The position numbers and the translations under genes are program-made. A DNA stretch of 64,000 nucleotides from Pempheris klunzingeri (taxonomy: Eukaryota > Chordata > Actinopteri > Acropomatiformes > Pempheridae): assembly GCF_042242105.1 (NCBI RefSeq), contig NC_092016.1:10740501-10804500 (forward strand), written 5' to 3'. The number at the start of each line of letters is the position of its first letter. Within the stretch, counting starts at the first letter, position 1. The notes beneath the pieces were generated by a model. The model did no database searches. It was not told the origin of the DNA and saw only the letters and a program-made list of their open reading frames with translations. Of this stretch, positions 63,963-64,000 are shown one piece after another.

Positions 63963-64000
63963 CTAGAGCCAAATAATAGATTTATGAATTCATGTTGGTA

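Overview
The window is vertebrate nuclear DNA, almost certainly from a teleost fish and probably a percomorph. The evidence is: genes split into short exons by GT-AG introns, AT-rich introns, many CA and other microsatellites, several interspersed repeat families that I recognise from spiny-rayed fish genomes, and a single duox/duoxa pair. All exon boundaries were read by eye from splice signals and reading phase, not from alignments.

Layout. (1) 1-29632, minus strand: the sparse 5' end of a large gene whose body lies beyond the left edge. Three exons chain in phase (CARD-like exon near 29066-29632, proline-rich exon 28310-28421, Ser/Arg-rich exon 12348-12489). An alternative first exon (20036-20133) also joins the 12348-12489 exon in phase. 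My best identification is tjp1 (ZO-1), an inference from recalled N-terminal sequence, phase and synteny. The rest is intron with repeats. (2) 29633-35412: gene-poor, AT-rich. (3) 35413-46967, minus: duox, 33 coding exons, about 1529 residues. All exon phases agree except for one extra base in coding exon 7, which would truncate the protein if real. (4) 46968-48059: compact divergent promoter. (5) 48060-50144, plus: duoxa, 7 coding exons, 321 residues. (6) 51466-57014, minus: apba2 (Mint2/X11-like), 11 coding exons, 836 residues, with a probable non-coding first exon near 59460. (7) 60278-63825, plus: the first 8 coding exons of fan1; the nuclease domain is beyond the right edge.

Function. 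DUOXA is the partner that brings DUOX out of the ER, and together they make hydrogen peroxide at the apical membrane; their head-to-head arrangement suits co-expression. APBA2 is a PTB/PDZ adaptor at synapses, FAN1 repairs interstrand crosslinks, and ZO-1 would be a junctional MAGUK scaffold. These three have no evident pathway link to duox. In human, tjp1, apba2 and fan1 lie at 15q13 and the DUOX pair at 15q21, so the window joins two separated parts of human 15q.

The most unusual item is a CARD-fold exon that appears to splice onto the 5' end of the ZO-1-like gene, which would make a CARD-bearing MAGUK isoform.
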